DNA from: Microbacteriaceae bacterium
GTDB taxonomy: Bacteria; Actinomycetota; Actinomycetes; Actinomycetales; Microbacteriaceae
Direction of reading: 5' to 3'
Length of the DNA: 6,568 nt
NCBI GenBank assembly: GCA_003454135.1
Contig: DMKW01000195.1
Span: 1-6,568 of the forward strand
Part shown: positions 1 to 6,136 of the stretch, one piece after another
Layout: each line of letters opens with the position of its first letter
Position numbering within the stretch: the stretch's first letter is position 1
The notes under the pieces: generated by a model
What the model saw: only the letters and a program-made list of their open reading frames with translations
Databases searched by the model: none
Told to the model about the DNA's origin: nothing
Made by a program: the position numbers and the translations under genes

Positions 1-1
1 C

Positions 2-100
2 ATCATGGACAAGACGCCCGGAGCGATCAAGCAGCTCCAGCGCCGTGCCCTCGGCAACCTCAAGCAGAAACTGGCACCGAAAGTCGAGGAGACACGATGA
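2..100 (+). CDS. Sigma-70 family RNA polymerase sigma factor, C-terminal tail (partial)
   Basis: The open frame enters from the left edge and stops with TGA at 98-100, leaving 32 visible residues. They include KTPGAIKQLQRRALGNLKQK, which matches the end of sigma region 4.2: the second helix of the helix-turn-helix that reads the -35 element, where sigma factors typically show an (E/P)GA(I/V)KxLQxRAL pattern. The role would be promoter recognition by RNA polymerase in the cytoplasm. The stop overlaps the start of the next gene (ATGA at 97-100), so the two are translationally coupled, as in sigma/anti-sigma operons. The short, region-4-terminated end fits an ECF-type factor, but region 2 lies outside the window, so the subgroup cannot be set. 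Confidence 0.8.
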   Translation: MMDKTPGAIKQLQRRALGNLKQKLAPKVEETR

Positions 101-702
101 CTAGCCCAGAGCAGCGCCACGGCGCCCAGGTCGTCGACCAGGTGTTGTCCGAGTCGGAGATCGGCGAGGACGTCGACCTTCGAGACCTGCTGCTTGGGCT
201 GAGTTCGCTCGGAGCCGGTGCACCTCCGGCGCCCTCGGACGAGCTTGTAGCGCTGATGGCCCCGCGCATCCTGAGTCTCAGCACCCACAGGCGATTCCGT
301 CACCGTCGCCTGGTCGTCGCGGCGGTCGCCGTCGCGGCCTCGATCGGGGTCGGCGCTTCCGCTGCCGCGGCGAGTCCGGAATTCCGGCACTCGGCGCAGG
401 TCGCCATCACACTTCTGGTCAACACCCTCGCACCGGGGCTCGGTCACATACCGGGACAGCCTTCTCTTCCCGCACCTGCCAGCACTCGGGCCCCGGCCTC
501 CCCCGGGACGCCGACCGGAAGAACACACCCCAGCCCCAGCGAGAAGCCCGGCAGCACGCCATCGCCGAGTCACACCGGTCTGCCACGGCCCGAACCGACG
601 GCGACCTTGCCGGGTAGGCCGACCGACGTCATTCCGCCGACATCGCCACCAGGCCAAATCCAGAAGCCAGCCACGCCGACGGCGGGCAACTCGGACCGCT
701 AG
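97..702 (+). CDS. Single-pass membrane protein, probable anti-sigma factor
   Basis: This is a 201-residue protein with three visible parts. Residues 1-63 form an acidic, presumably cytoplasmic region (ESEIGEDVDLRDLL near 18-32). A basic patch, HRRFRHRR (64-71), is followed by a hydrophobic Ala/Val segment at about 72-92 that would cross the membrane once, with the N-terminus inside by the positive-inside rule. Residues 120-201 form an extracytoplasmic tail very rich in Pro, Thr and Ser, with about 22 prolines. The start is fixed by the ATGA overlap with the sigma-factor stop. Position directly behind a sigma factor, together with this topology, suggests an anti-sigma factor that holds its partner at the membrane. 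There is no cysteine in the protein, so it is not a zinc-binding (HxxxCxxC) anti-sigma factor. Sequence alone does not identify a family. It could instead be an unrelated membrane protein co-expressed with the sigma factor. Confidence 0.7.
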   Translation: MTSPEQRHGAQVVDQVLSESEIGEDVDLRDLLLGLSSLGAGAPPAPSDELVALMAPRILSLSTHRRFRHRRLVVAAVAVAASIGVGASAAAASPEFRHSAQVAITLLVNTLAPGLGHIPGQPSLPAPASTRAPASPGTPTGRTHPSPSEKPGSTPSPSHTGLPRPEPTATLPGRPTDVIPPTSPPGQIQKPATPTAGNSDR

Positions 703-781
703 AGGATCGCTCGCCCGGTCACGCGGCAGTGCCGGCAACCACACCTGCTCGGTGTTGACGTCGACTGAAAATATCTCCCTG

Positions 782-811
782 TTGCAATGTCCGGCGGACA
801 ATGCGTAGTAT
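782..811 (+). promoter_or_regulatory. Candidate promoter for the GH32 gene
   Basis: TTGCAA (782-787) matches four of six bases of a -35 box, and TAGTAT (806-811) matches four of six of a -10 box, with an 18-bp spacer. Transcription would start near 818, about 54 bases before the ATG at 872. This is the best pair in the 169-base gap between the membrane-protein gene and the GH32 gene. A TTGACG at 755-760 has no matching -10 box at the usual distance. The match is moderate and is supported mainly by the two dyads that overlap it. Confidence 0.45.
784..804. promoter_or_regulatory. Near-perfect 21-bp dyad within the -35/-10 spacer, candidate operator
   Basis: A perfect core at 788-800 (TGTCCG, central G, CGGACA) is extended by GCAA on the left and AATGC on the right. 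Nine of ten base pairs are symmetric over 784-804, with one mismatch (787/801). It fills most of the spacer of the proposed promoter and reaches into the -35 box. A bound protein here would cover RNA polymerase contacts, or could remodel the spacer as MerR-type activators do. Which family binds is unknown. Confidence 0.45.
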
Positions 812-822
812 CCCTCGCATCC

Positions 823-838
823 CTGACAACGTTGTCAG
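823..838. promoter_or_regulatory. Perfect 16-bp palindrome, candidate LacI-type operator
   Basis: CTGACAACGTTGTCAG is perfectly self-complementary and has a central CG, the form typical of operators bound by LacI/GalR-family repressors, which often control sugar-use genes in actinobacteria. It lies about 5-20 bases after the expected transcription start, where a bound repressor would block initiation or early elongation. No LacI-family gene is in the window, so the regulator is inferred from the site only. Confidence 0.6.
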
Positions 839-854
839 TGCGGACGCCTAGAGC

Positions 855-860
855 AAAGGA
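855..860 (+). promoter_or_regulatory. Ribosome binding site of the GH32 gene
   Basis: AAAGGA lies 11 bases before the ATG at 872, slightly further than usual. It supports this start, which also gives a complete signal peptide. Confidence 0.5.
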
Positions 861-871
861 CCACTCGATCA

Positions 872-3394
872 ATGCCGACGAGTAAACGCACCACCCTCCT
901 CACTTTCATCCTCATCGTCGCCGCTCTTGTCGGCGTGACGGGCGCGCACGCGGCGTCCGCATCCACCGCCTCGAGCACACCGCAGGCCTCCCAGCCCTAC
1001 CGGCCTTACCTGCATTACACGCCGACACAGAACTGGATGAACGACCCGAACGGTCTGATCTACTACCAGGGCAAGTACCACCTCTTCTACCAGTACAACC
1101 CGCTCGGCACGACAGGCGGAAACGCCTCGTGGGGCCACGCCGTCAGCACCGACCTGGTGCACTGGAAGGAGCAGCCGGTGGCGATCCCGATGGACTCCAC
1201 CGAAGAGGTCTGGTCGGGGAGCATCGTGAACGACGCCACGAATTCGAGCGGCCTCGGGACCGCCGCGAATCCTCCGCTGGTGGCCGTGTACACGAGCGCC
1301 GTGAAGGCGACGGGCGTGCAGCGGCAGTCGATCGCGTACAGCATCGACGCCGGGACGACCTGGACCAAGTACGCCGGCAACCCCGTGCTCGATATCGGCT
1401 CGCACAACTTCCGCGACCCCAAGGTCTTCTGGTTCCCGGCCACGCACGACTGGCGCATGGTCGTTGCGTTGTCGGACCAGCACAAGGTCGCGATCTACTC
1501 CTCCCCCGACCTGAAGTCGTGGACCGAGAAGAGCGAATTCGGACCGGACGGCGTGACCAGCGCGGTCTGGGAGTGCCCGGACCTCTTCCCAATGAACCTC
1601 GACGGCAACGCCAATGACGTGCGTTGGGTGCTGTCGGTGAACGTCGCTGCGCGCGCCGAGTACTTCGTCGGCGCCTTCGACGGAACGACCTTCACCTCGC
1701 AGGAACCGACCTACACGCCGCCCACGGGCACCGTGCTCGCGGACTTCGAAGGCTCCACCTACGGCCCCGGATGGACCACGGCCGGCACTGCTTTCGGCGC
1801 AGGCCCCGTACACGACGAGGGTGGCCCGACGGGATACCTCGGTCACGGCCTCGTCGACACCTACGCGGGCAGCGACCAGGCCACCGGCACCCTCGTCTCG
1901 CCTGCGTTCACGATCGGTCAGCCTTACCTCAACTTCCTCATCGCGGGCGGCAGTCACCCGCACGTTCCGGGCGGCTCCACCGCGGCGCCCGCCGGCACCG
2001 TTCTGCAGGACTTCGAGGGCAGCACATTGCCCGGCTGGACCGGCACCGGTTCCTTCGTCGGAATCACGCCGACCTTCGAGAACCTCTCCGGCCAGCTCGG
2101 AAACGCGGTCCTCGACACGTGCCAGGCCGGCTGCGACTCCGCGACCGGCACCGTCACATCCCCTGCCTTCACTGTCACGAACCGGTACATCGACCTGCTC
2201 GTAGCGGGCGGCAACCACCCGATCACGGGCTCCATGCCCACCGCCGTGAATCTGCTCGTCGATGGCCAGGTCGTCGCGAGCGTCACCGGCAACAACAGCG
2301 CGAGCATGGACTGGCAGGCGATCGACGCCGGCGCCTACCTCGGCAAGCAGGCGACCATACAGGTGGTCGACCAGTCCGACGGCAGCAACGGCTGGGGCCA
2401 CATCATGGTCGACAACATCGTCGTCTCCGACACCAAAGCAGCACCCTGGGACGCCCAAACCGGAGCGAACCTGCTAGTCGACGGCCAGATCGTGCGCACC
2501 GCGACCGGCAACGACAGCGGCAACCTCGACTGGACCTCCTGGGACCTGCGCGACCTGCAGGGCAAGCAAGCCCAACTGCAGCTCGTTGACCGCAACACCG
2601 GCGGGTGGGGACACCTGCTCGCCGACCAGTTCACGCTGGCGTCGGCGCCGGCCCTCAGCACGTTCCAGCGCGCCAATTGGCTCGACCAGGGCGCCGACTT
2701 CTACGCTGCCGTCACCTACAACGACGCGCCGGGCGGCAAGCGCATCGCGATCGGCTGGATGAACAACTGGGCCTACGCCAACGACATCCCGACTTCGCCG
2801 TGGCGGGGCGCACAGTCCCTGCCGCGCGAACTCAACCTGCAGACGATCAACGGGCATCCGCGCATCGTCCAGCACGTCGTCGACCAGGTCTCGCAGCTTG
2901 CGGACGCAGCGAACACCTACGTCTCGCCGCCCCGCGCCATTCCGGCCGGTCTCACACCGCTGCCCGATCGTGCGAGCGCTGACGTCGCACGAATCGACGC
3001 GACACTCTCGCCGCTGAACGCGACGACCTTCGGCCTCGTCGTGCGCCGTTCCGCGGATGGCTCGATCGGCACTCCCATCACCTACGACACCACGACAGGC
3101 ATGTTGTCGATCGACCGCACGCGCTCCGGCGACGTCTCATTCAACGCAGCCTTCGCATCCGTGCAGAGCGCATCCGTCGCCCTCGAGGATGGCGCGCTCA
3201 AGCTGGAGATCTACCTCGACCGGTCGTCAATCGAGGTGTTCGCCCAAGGCGGCAAGGTCGCGCTGACCGATCTCGTCTTCCCGTCCGATTCGAGCAACGG
3301 CATCGCCCTCACCTCAACCGGCGGACCATCCAAAGTGACGTCGCTCACGGTCACCCCGTTGATGCCGGCGATGTGGGCAGGTGATGCCCGCTGA
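872..3394 (+). CDS. Secreted GH32 fructan hydrolase (levanase/inulinase/invertase type) with a doubled internal module
   Basis: This 840-residue exported enzyme would hydrolyse beta-fructosyl bonds of levan, inulin or sucrose outside the cell. A Sec signal peptide occupies residues 1 to about 30 (basic start, hydrophobic 9-21, AHA/ASA cleavage options). The five-bladed propeller starts at about 43. WMNDPNG carries the nucleophile Asp58, RDP at 181-183 carries the transition-state stabiliser Asp182, and WECPD carries the acid/base Glu234. After blade four (YFVGAFDG, 264-271) the catalytic domain is interrupted by about 310 residues of accessory sequence (286-591). It then resumes with DFYAAVTY, GWMNNW and SPWRG (609-645). 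A C-terminal beta-sandwich follows, with YLDRSSIEVFAQGG (781-794). One copy of the accessory module is common in bacterial GH32 enzymes; here it is doubled. No sortase motif or membrane anchor is seen at the end (MWAGDAR), so the protein is probably released. Family and catalytic residues are clear. Exo or endo action and the preferred fructan cannot be read from the sequence. Confidence 0.95.
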   Translation: MPTSKRTTLLTFILIVAALVGVTGAHAASASTASSTPQASQPYRPYLHYTPTQNWMNDPNGLIYYQGKYHLFYQYNPLGTTGGNASWGHAVSTDLVHWKEQPVAIPMDSTEEVWSGSIVNDATNSSGLGTAANPPLVAVYTSAVKATGVQRQSIAYSIDAGTTWTKYAGNPVLDIGSHNFRDPKVFWFPATHDWRMVVALSDQHKVAIYSSPDLKSWTEKSEFGPDGVTSAVWECPDLFPMNLDGNANDVRWVLSVNVAARAEYFVGAFDGTTFTSQEPTYTPPTGTVLADFEGSTYGPGWTTAGTAFGAGPVHDEGGPTGYLGHGLVDTYAGSDQATGTLVSPAFTIGQPYLNFLIAGGSHPHVPGGSTAAPAGTVLQDFEGSTLPGWTGTGSFVGITPTFENLSGQLGNAVLDTCQAGCDSATGTVTSPAFTVTNRYIDLLVAGGNHPITGSMPTAVNLLVDGQVVASVTGNNSASMDWQAIDAGAYLGKQATIQVVDQSDGSNGWGHIMVDNIVVSDTKAAPWDAQTGANLLVDGQIVRTATGNDSGNLDWTSWDLRDLQGKQAQLQLVDRNTGGWGHLLADQFTLASAPALSTFQRANWLDQGADFYAAVTYNDAPGGKRIAIGWMNNWAYANDIPTSPWRGAQSLPRELNLQTINGHPRIVQHVVDQVSQLADAANTYVSPPRAIPAGLTPLPDRASADVARIDATLSPLNATTFGLVVRRSADGSIGTPITYDTTTGMLSIDRTRSGDVSFNAAFASVQSASVALEDGALKLEIYLDRSSIEVFAQGGKVALTDLVFPSDSSNGIALTSTGGPSKVTSLTVTPLMPAMWAGDAR
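1727..2644 (+). repeat. Doubled GH32 accessory module, half order h1-h1-h2-h2 (protein-level repeat)
   Basis: The accessory module has a first half (h1: GTVLxDFEGST near its start, SPAFT, then AGGxHP near its end) and a second half (h2: NLLVDGQ, GKQA, GWGH). In this protein h1 occurs at residues 286-364 and again at 375-449, and h2 occurs at 459-520 and again at 532-591. The order h1-h1-h2-h2 means that a complete middle module sits in the loop between the two halves of an outer one. By hand alignment the two h2 halves are identical at roughly 28 of 60 positions. The DNA copies differ at many synonymous sites, so the duplication is old, not a recent slip. Confidence 0.75.
1994..2431 (+). repeat. 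Inner, uninterrupted copy of the accessory module
   Basis: Residues 375-520 hold a complete h1-h2 unit. It begins GTVLQDFEGSTLPGW, contains CQAGC (417-421, a possible disulphide absent from the outer copy), passes through AGGNHP (445-450) and NLLVDGQVV (460-468), and ends GWGHIMVDNIVVSD. It is flanked by short Ala/Pro/Gly/Ser/Thr linkers (365-374, 521-531) that look like domain boundaries. The likely fold is a beta-sandwich with a possible carbohydrate-binding role; both are inferred from where such modules occur in GH32 enzymes. Confidence 0.65.
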
Positions 3395-3472
3395 GGGGAG
3401 TCTCTGCACGGTCGCACTGTACCGAGGGGAAGGTTGCTCTCTGGTAACCGCACAGTAGGTTTCCCGAGTCCC

Positions 3473-3834
3473 TTACAGCAGTGCGCTGGGGCCGTCCACA
3501 ACCAAGCGGACGGCCTCGGGGACCTTTGGTGTGGGAAGCAATCCGAATCCCCAGCCCGTCGCGACGATGTCTCAAGCAGCCAACAGGACCTGGCCGCCTG
3601 CGCCGTCAGGAGTTCGACGCGGGCGGGGTAGCGCTTGCGGAACACGGGCGCCGCACGCATTGCCTCCCGTCGCAATGCGACCGGGTCCGGCCAGATGAGG
3701 TCGTTGCAGTATCCGCCGCATCCGCAGGCGTCCCAGACAAGCCGAGCCTCGCCGAGAACCGCGGCCTGGACCTCCTCTGGTTCCAGCGCGCGCCCGTCCG
3801 TCTCGTCAAGGGGATGTCCATCGAGGTCGTACAT
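3473..3834 (-). pseudogene. Small unrecognised gene disrupted by a frameshift
   Basis: Reading the minus strand from ATG at 3834-3832 gives a coding-like stretch: MYDLDGHPLDETDG, then EEVQAAVLGEARLVWDACGC (residues 20-39), then PVFRKRYPARVELL. Third positions are rich in G and C. After about residue 88 (near 3571-3573) this frame loses its coding character. The frame two bases on takes over with DIVATGWGFGLLPTPKVPEA and ends at TAA (3475-3473). One missing base near 3571-3590 would join both into about 120 residues. The alternative, nonsense plus frameshift, is less simple, because the second frame has a TGA at 3574-3572. The DACGCGGYC stretch holds Cys37, Cys39 and Cys43, a possible metal site. 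I do not recognise the family. No clear ribosome binding site precedes the ATG, so the true start may lie upstream or be lost. Sequencing error is possible. Confidence 0.45.
3486..3519. terminator. GC-rich hairpin, possible weak terminator after the GH32 gene
   Basis: GGCCGTCC (3490-3497) pairs perfectly with GGACGGCC (3508-3515) around a 10-base loop. Four more outward pairs, two of them G-T, extend the stem to 12. It lies about 90 bases after the GH32 stop. No T-run follows, so it is not a canonical intrinsic terminator. It also falls inside the broken minus-strand gene and may simply be coding sequence. Confidence 0.25.
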
Positions 3835-4021
3835 CGTGGTGCCGCTGTAACGACCGCGCGATAAGCGCGGAAGCGATGACAGCGAGCGCGACCGCCTACA
3901 GCGCCGAGATCAAAAGGCCATAAATCGCGCGCTGCGTTTCTGCGGGGCTGCAGGCTCGACTCGACCGGCTGCGTAATTCTCAATCGCGCGCTTGCTGGCT
4001 CGCATCCTGCAGTCTTAGTCG

Positions 4022-4027
4022 TAGCCT
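4022..4027 (+). promoter_or_regulatory. Candidate -10 element for a leaderless transcript
   Basis: TAGCCT fits TANNNT and ends eight bases before the ATG at 4035. There is no Shine-Dalgarno sequence in the preceding 20 bases. Leaderless starts with this spacing are common in actinobacteria. No good -35 box is seen. In the rest of the 200-base gap (3835-4034) I see only a short hairpin (3854-3870, six-pair stem) and nothing gene-like. Confidence 0.35.
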
Positions 4028-4034
4028 GATTCGC

Positions 4035-4991
4035 ATGCCATCCACTCGTCTGCGCCGGGTTGCCGTTCTGGTGCTCGAAGGAGCTAAGCCGCTCGATGTC
4101 GGAATTCCCGCTCAGGTTTTCACGACTCGCGCGAGCATGCCATACGAGGTCCGTGTGTGCGGTGCTGCCCCGGGAATCGTTACGGGCGGCGACGGACTCT
4201 CCTATCACTTGGCTTACGGCCTGGAGGTGTTGGCCTGGGCTGACATCGTCTTCATCCCCGGCTACCGCTTTCCCGACCGGGACGACCCACCTCTGCCCGT
4301 GCTCGACGCTCTGCGGCAGGCACACGACCGCGGTGCGAGGCTCGCGGCAATCTCGACAGGCGCGTTCGCTCTTGCCGCAACCGGCCTGCTCGACGGTAAA
4401 CGGGCGACCACCCACTGGCACTACACGCGTGCCATTGCAGCGAAATATCCTCTCGTGCAGGTAGACGAAAACGTGCTGTTCGCCGATGAGGGCGACGTGC
4501 TCACCTCGGCCGGTGCGGCATCCGGCATCGACCTGTGTCTGCACATTGTCCGCGGGGACCTGGGTGTGGCTGCGTCGAATCATGCAGCACGCAGGCTCGT
4601 CGCGGCCCCGTATCGAAGCGGCGGTCAGGCGCAGTACGTTCAACGCGATGTTCCCGAGCCACTTGGCGAGCGCTTCGCCGCAACTCGGGAGTGGGCGTTG
4701 CGCCGACTCGGCGAGCCCCTCACGCTCGAGGCTCTCGCGAGCCGCGCCGCAGTGTCGCCGCGAACCTTCTCGAGACGGTTTTTGGATGAGACCGGATACA
4801 CACCGATGCAGTGGGTGATGCGCGCGCGCATCGACAGGGCGCGGGAGTTGCTCGAACAGTCTGAGCTGAGCGTCGAGCAGATCGCGGGAGATGTTGGGCT
4901 GGGTACGGGTTCGAATCTGCGCCTCCATTTCCAGCGCACGCTGGGCACGACGCCAAGCGAGTATCGACGCACCTTCTCGCGCGGCGAGTAG
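4035..4991 (+). CDS. GlxA-family transcription regulator (DJ-1/PfpI-like domain plus AraC helix-turn-helix)
   Basis: This 318-residue protein has the usual length and layout for the GlxA family. Residues 8 to about 185 form a DJ-1/PfpI-like class I amidotransferase fold: RVAVLVLEGAKPLDV, DIVFIPGY (70-77), and the nucleophile-elbow region STGAFALAATGLLDGKRATT (107-126), followed by HWHY. Residues 210 to about 316 are an AraC-type DNA-binding domain with two helix-turn-helix units: LTLEALASRAAVSPRTFSRR (229-248) and VEQIAGDVGLG with LRLHFQRTLGTTPSEYRR (295-312). The position normally occupied by the elbow cysteine is Ser107, so the N-terminal domain probably senses a ligand and is not catalytic. 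The start is set by the first beta strand, which begins almost at the N-terminus. The gene lies 90 bases upstream of the dehydrogenase gene on the same strand; whether it regulates that gene, itself or a distant target is open. Confidence 0.9.
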   Translation: MPSTRLRRVAVLVLEGAKPLDVGIPAQVFTTRASMPYEVRVCGAAPGIVTGGDGLSYHLAYGLEVLAWADIVFIPGYRFPDRDDPPLPVLDALRQAHDRGARLAAISTGAFALAATGLLDGKRATTHWHYTRAIAAKYPLVQVDENVLFADEGDVLTSAGAASGIDLCLHIVRGDLGVAASNHAARRLVAAPYRSGGQAQYVQRDVPEPLGERFAATREWALRRLGEPLTLEALASRAAVSPRTFSRRFLDETGYTPMQWVMRARIDRARELLEQSELSVEQIAGDVGLGTGSNLRLHFQRTLGTTPSEYRRTFSRGE

Positions 4992-5068
4992 TCATGGCGC
5001 GATCCTTGCGGACCATGGCGCTTCGGCCACTGTCCCTGGATGGCGCTGGGCGTGATGCTGAGGGAAAC

Positions 5069-5075
5069 GAAAGGA
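5069..5075 (+). promoter_or_regulatory. Ribosome binding site that sets the gap start
   Basis: GAAAGGA lies six bases before the ATG at 5082. It favours this start over the in-frame ATGs at 5040 and 5055, which would add 14 or 9 residues ahead of the conserved MTRIAINGFGRIGRN and have no comparable site. Confidence 0.75.
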
Positions 5076-5081
5076 AATCCC

Positions 5082-6080
5082 ATGACCCGCATCGCAATCA
5101 ACGGCTTCGGCCGGATCGGTCGTAATTCGCTTCGAGCACTGCTCGAGCGTGAGAGTGAACTGGAGGTTGTCGCCGTCAATGACCTCACGGAACCCGCAGC
5201 TCTCGCCCGGCTTCTCGCCTTCGACTCCACGGCCGGCCGCTTGGGTCGTCCGGTCACGGTTGAGGGCGATGTGCTCGTCGTAGACGGACGACGGATTACC
5301 GTGCTCGCTGAGCGCGACCCGGCGAATCTGCCGTGGCGCGAGCTCGGAGTCGACATCGTGCTCGAGTCGACCGGGCGCTTCACATCGGCTGCCGCGGCGC
5401 GAGCGCACCTCGAAGCAGGCGCCGCGAAGGTCCTCGTGAGTGCGCCGGCGGACGGTGCTGACGTGACGCTCGCATTCGGCGTTAATACTGATGCCTACGA
5501 TCCGACCATCCACGACATAGTCTCCAACGCGTCGTGCACCACGAACGCGCTCGCGCCGTTGGCCGCGGTGCTCGACGATCTCGCCGGGATCGAACACGGA
5601 TTCATGACGACCGTGCACGCGTACACGCAGGAGCAGAACCTGCAGGACGGCCCACACCGTGATGCGCGTCGCGCACGCGCCGCCGGAATCAACATCGTTC
5701 CGACCACCACCGGAGCAGCGAAAGCTATCGGACTCGTGCTCCCGAACCTCACAGGCAAACTGTCCGGAGACTCGATCCGGGTTCCCGTGCCGGTCGGCTC
5801 GATTGTCGAGCTCAACGCCACGGTCGCGCGTGAGGTCACCCGTCAGGACGTGCTCGCAGCGTACCGCGCGGCCGCGGACGGGAAGTTGGCGGGCATCCTC
5901 CAGTATTCGGAGGACGAACTCGTGTCGTCAGACATCGTCGGCAACCCGGCATCAGCCATCTTCGACTCTGCGCTGACACGGGTGGATAGACACCACGTCA
6001 AAGTCGTGGCCTGGTACGACAACGAGTGGGGTTTCTCCAATCGTGTGATTGACAGTCTCGAGCTCCTCGCCGCAGGCTGA
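5082..6080 (+). CDS. gap: Type I glyceraldehyde-3-phosphate dehydrogenase, NAD-dependent
   Basis: This 332-residue enzyme of normal family length oxidises glyceraldehyde 3-phosphate to 1,3-bisphosphoglycerate in cytoplasmic glycolysis. The N-terminal Rossmann motif is INGFGRIGRN (6-15). Asp34 in AVNDL is the residue expected for NAD rather than NADP preference. The active site is SNASCTTN with Cys152, and the base is His179 in TVHAYT. TTTGAAKAIG (208-217) and RVPVP (233-237) line the phosphate-binding region. WYDNEWGFSNR (311-321) near the C-terminus is a family signature. All key residues are present, so it should be active. A usually conserved DSTHG-type segment reads DSTAG (48-52). No pgk or tpi gene is adjacent, unlike the common glycolytic gap-pgk-tpi operon, so this may be a second, conditionally used copy. 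The upstream neighbour is a GlxA-type regulator, and a minus-strand gene converges from the right. No clear terminator is seen in 6081-6136. Confidence 0.95.
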   Translation: MTRIAINGFGRIGRNSLRALLERESELEVVAVNDLTEPAALARLLAFDSTAGRLGRPVTVEGDVLVVDGRRITVLAERDPANLPWRELGVDIVLESTGRFTSAAAARAHLEAGAAKVLVSAPADGADVTLAFGVNTDAYDPTIHDIVSNASCTTNALAPLAAVLDDLAGIEHGFMTTVHAYTQEQNLQDGPHRDARRARAAGINIVPTTTGAAKAIGLVLPNLTGKLSGDSIRVPVPVGSIVELNATVAREVTRQDVLAAYRAAADGKLAGILQYSEDELVSSDIVGNPASAIFDSALTRVDRHHVKVVAWYDNEWGFSNRVIDSLELLAAG

Positions 6081-6136
6081 CACCTGTTAGACCTCGTCGT
6101 CGTCTTCGCATCCGCAGCTAAGTTAGCGTGGCGAGG

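Noticed and set aside
755..765. TTGACG with an imperfect GTTGACGTCGAC dyad as a -35 box or operator
   Set aside because: No -10 box at a suitable distance, and the dyad has a mismatch; it is weaker than the two dyads further downstream.
869..2458. 529-residue open frame on the minus strand
   Set aside because: It lies wholly antisense to the GH32 gene, has low-complexity Arg/Gly/Val-rich composition, and is explained by the GC-rich codon pattern of the real gene.
1624..2589. 321-residue plus-strand frame inside the GH32 gene
   Set aside because: An Arg/His/Pro-rich shadow frame of the GH32 coding sequence.
3925..3992. AATCGCGCGCT occurring twice (3925 and 3981 regions) as operator repeats
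   Set aside because: The shared stretch is short and CG-rich in a CG-rich background, and is not placed against a convincing promoter.
3606..4928. 440-residue open frame on the minus strand
   Set aside because: It is antisense to the GlxA-type regulator, whose domains and motifs are unmistakable; its composition shows no recognisable domain.
5040..5081. Upstream ATG as the start of gap
   Set aside because: It adds 14 residues with no family match; the ribosome binding site at 5069-5075 fits the ATG at 5082 and the conserved N-terminus.
6117..6127. GCTAA-G-TTAGC inverted repeat as a terminator between converging genes
   Set aside because: The loop is a single base, the stem is short, and no T-run follows; it cannot form a stable terminator hairpin.
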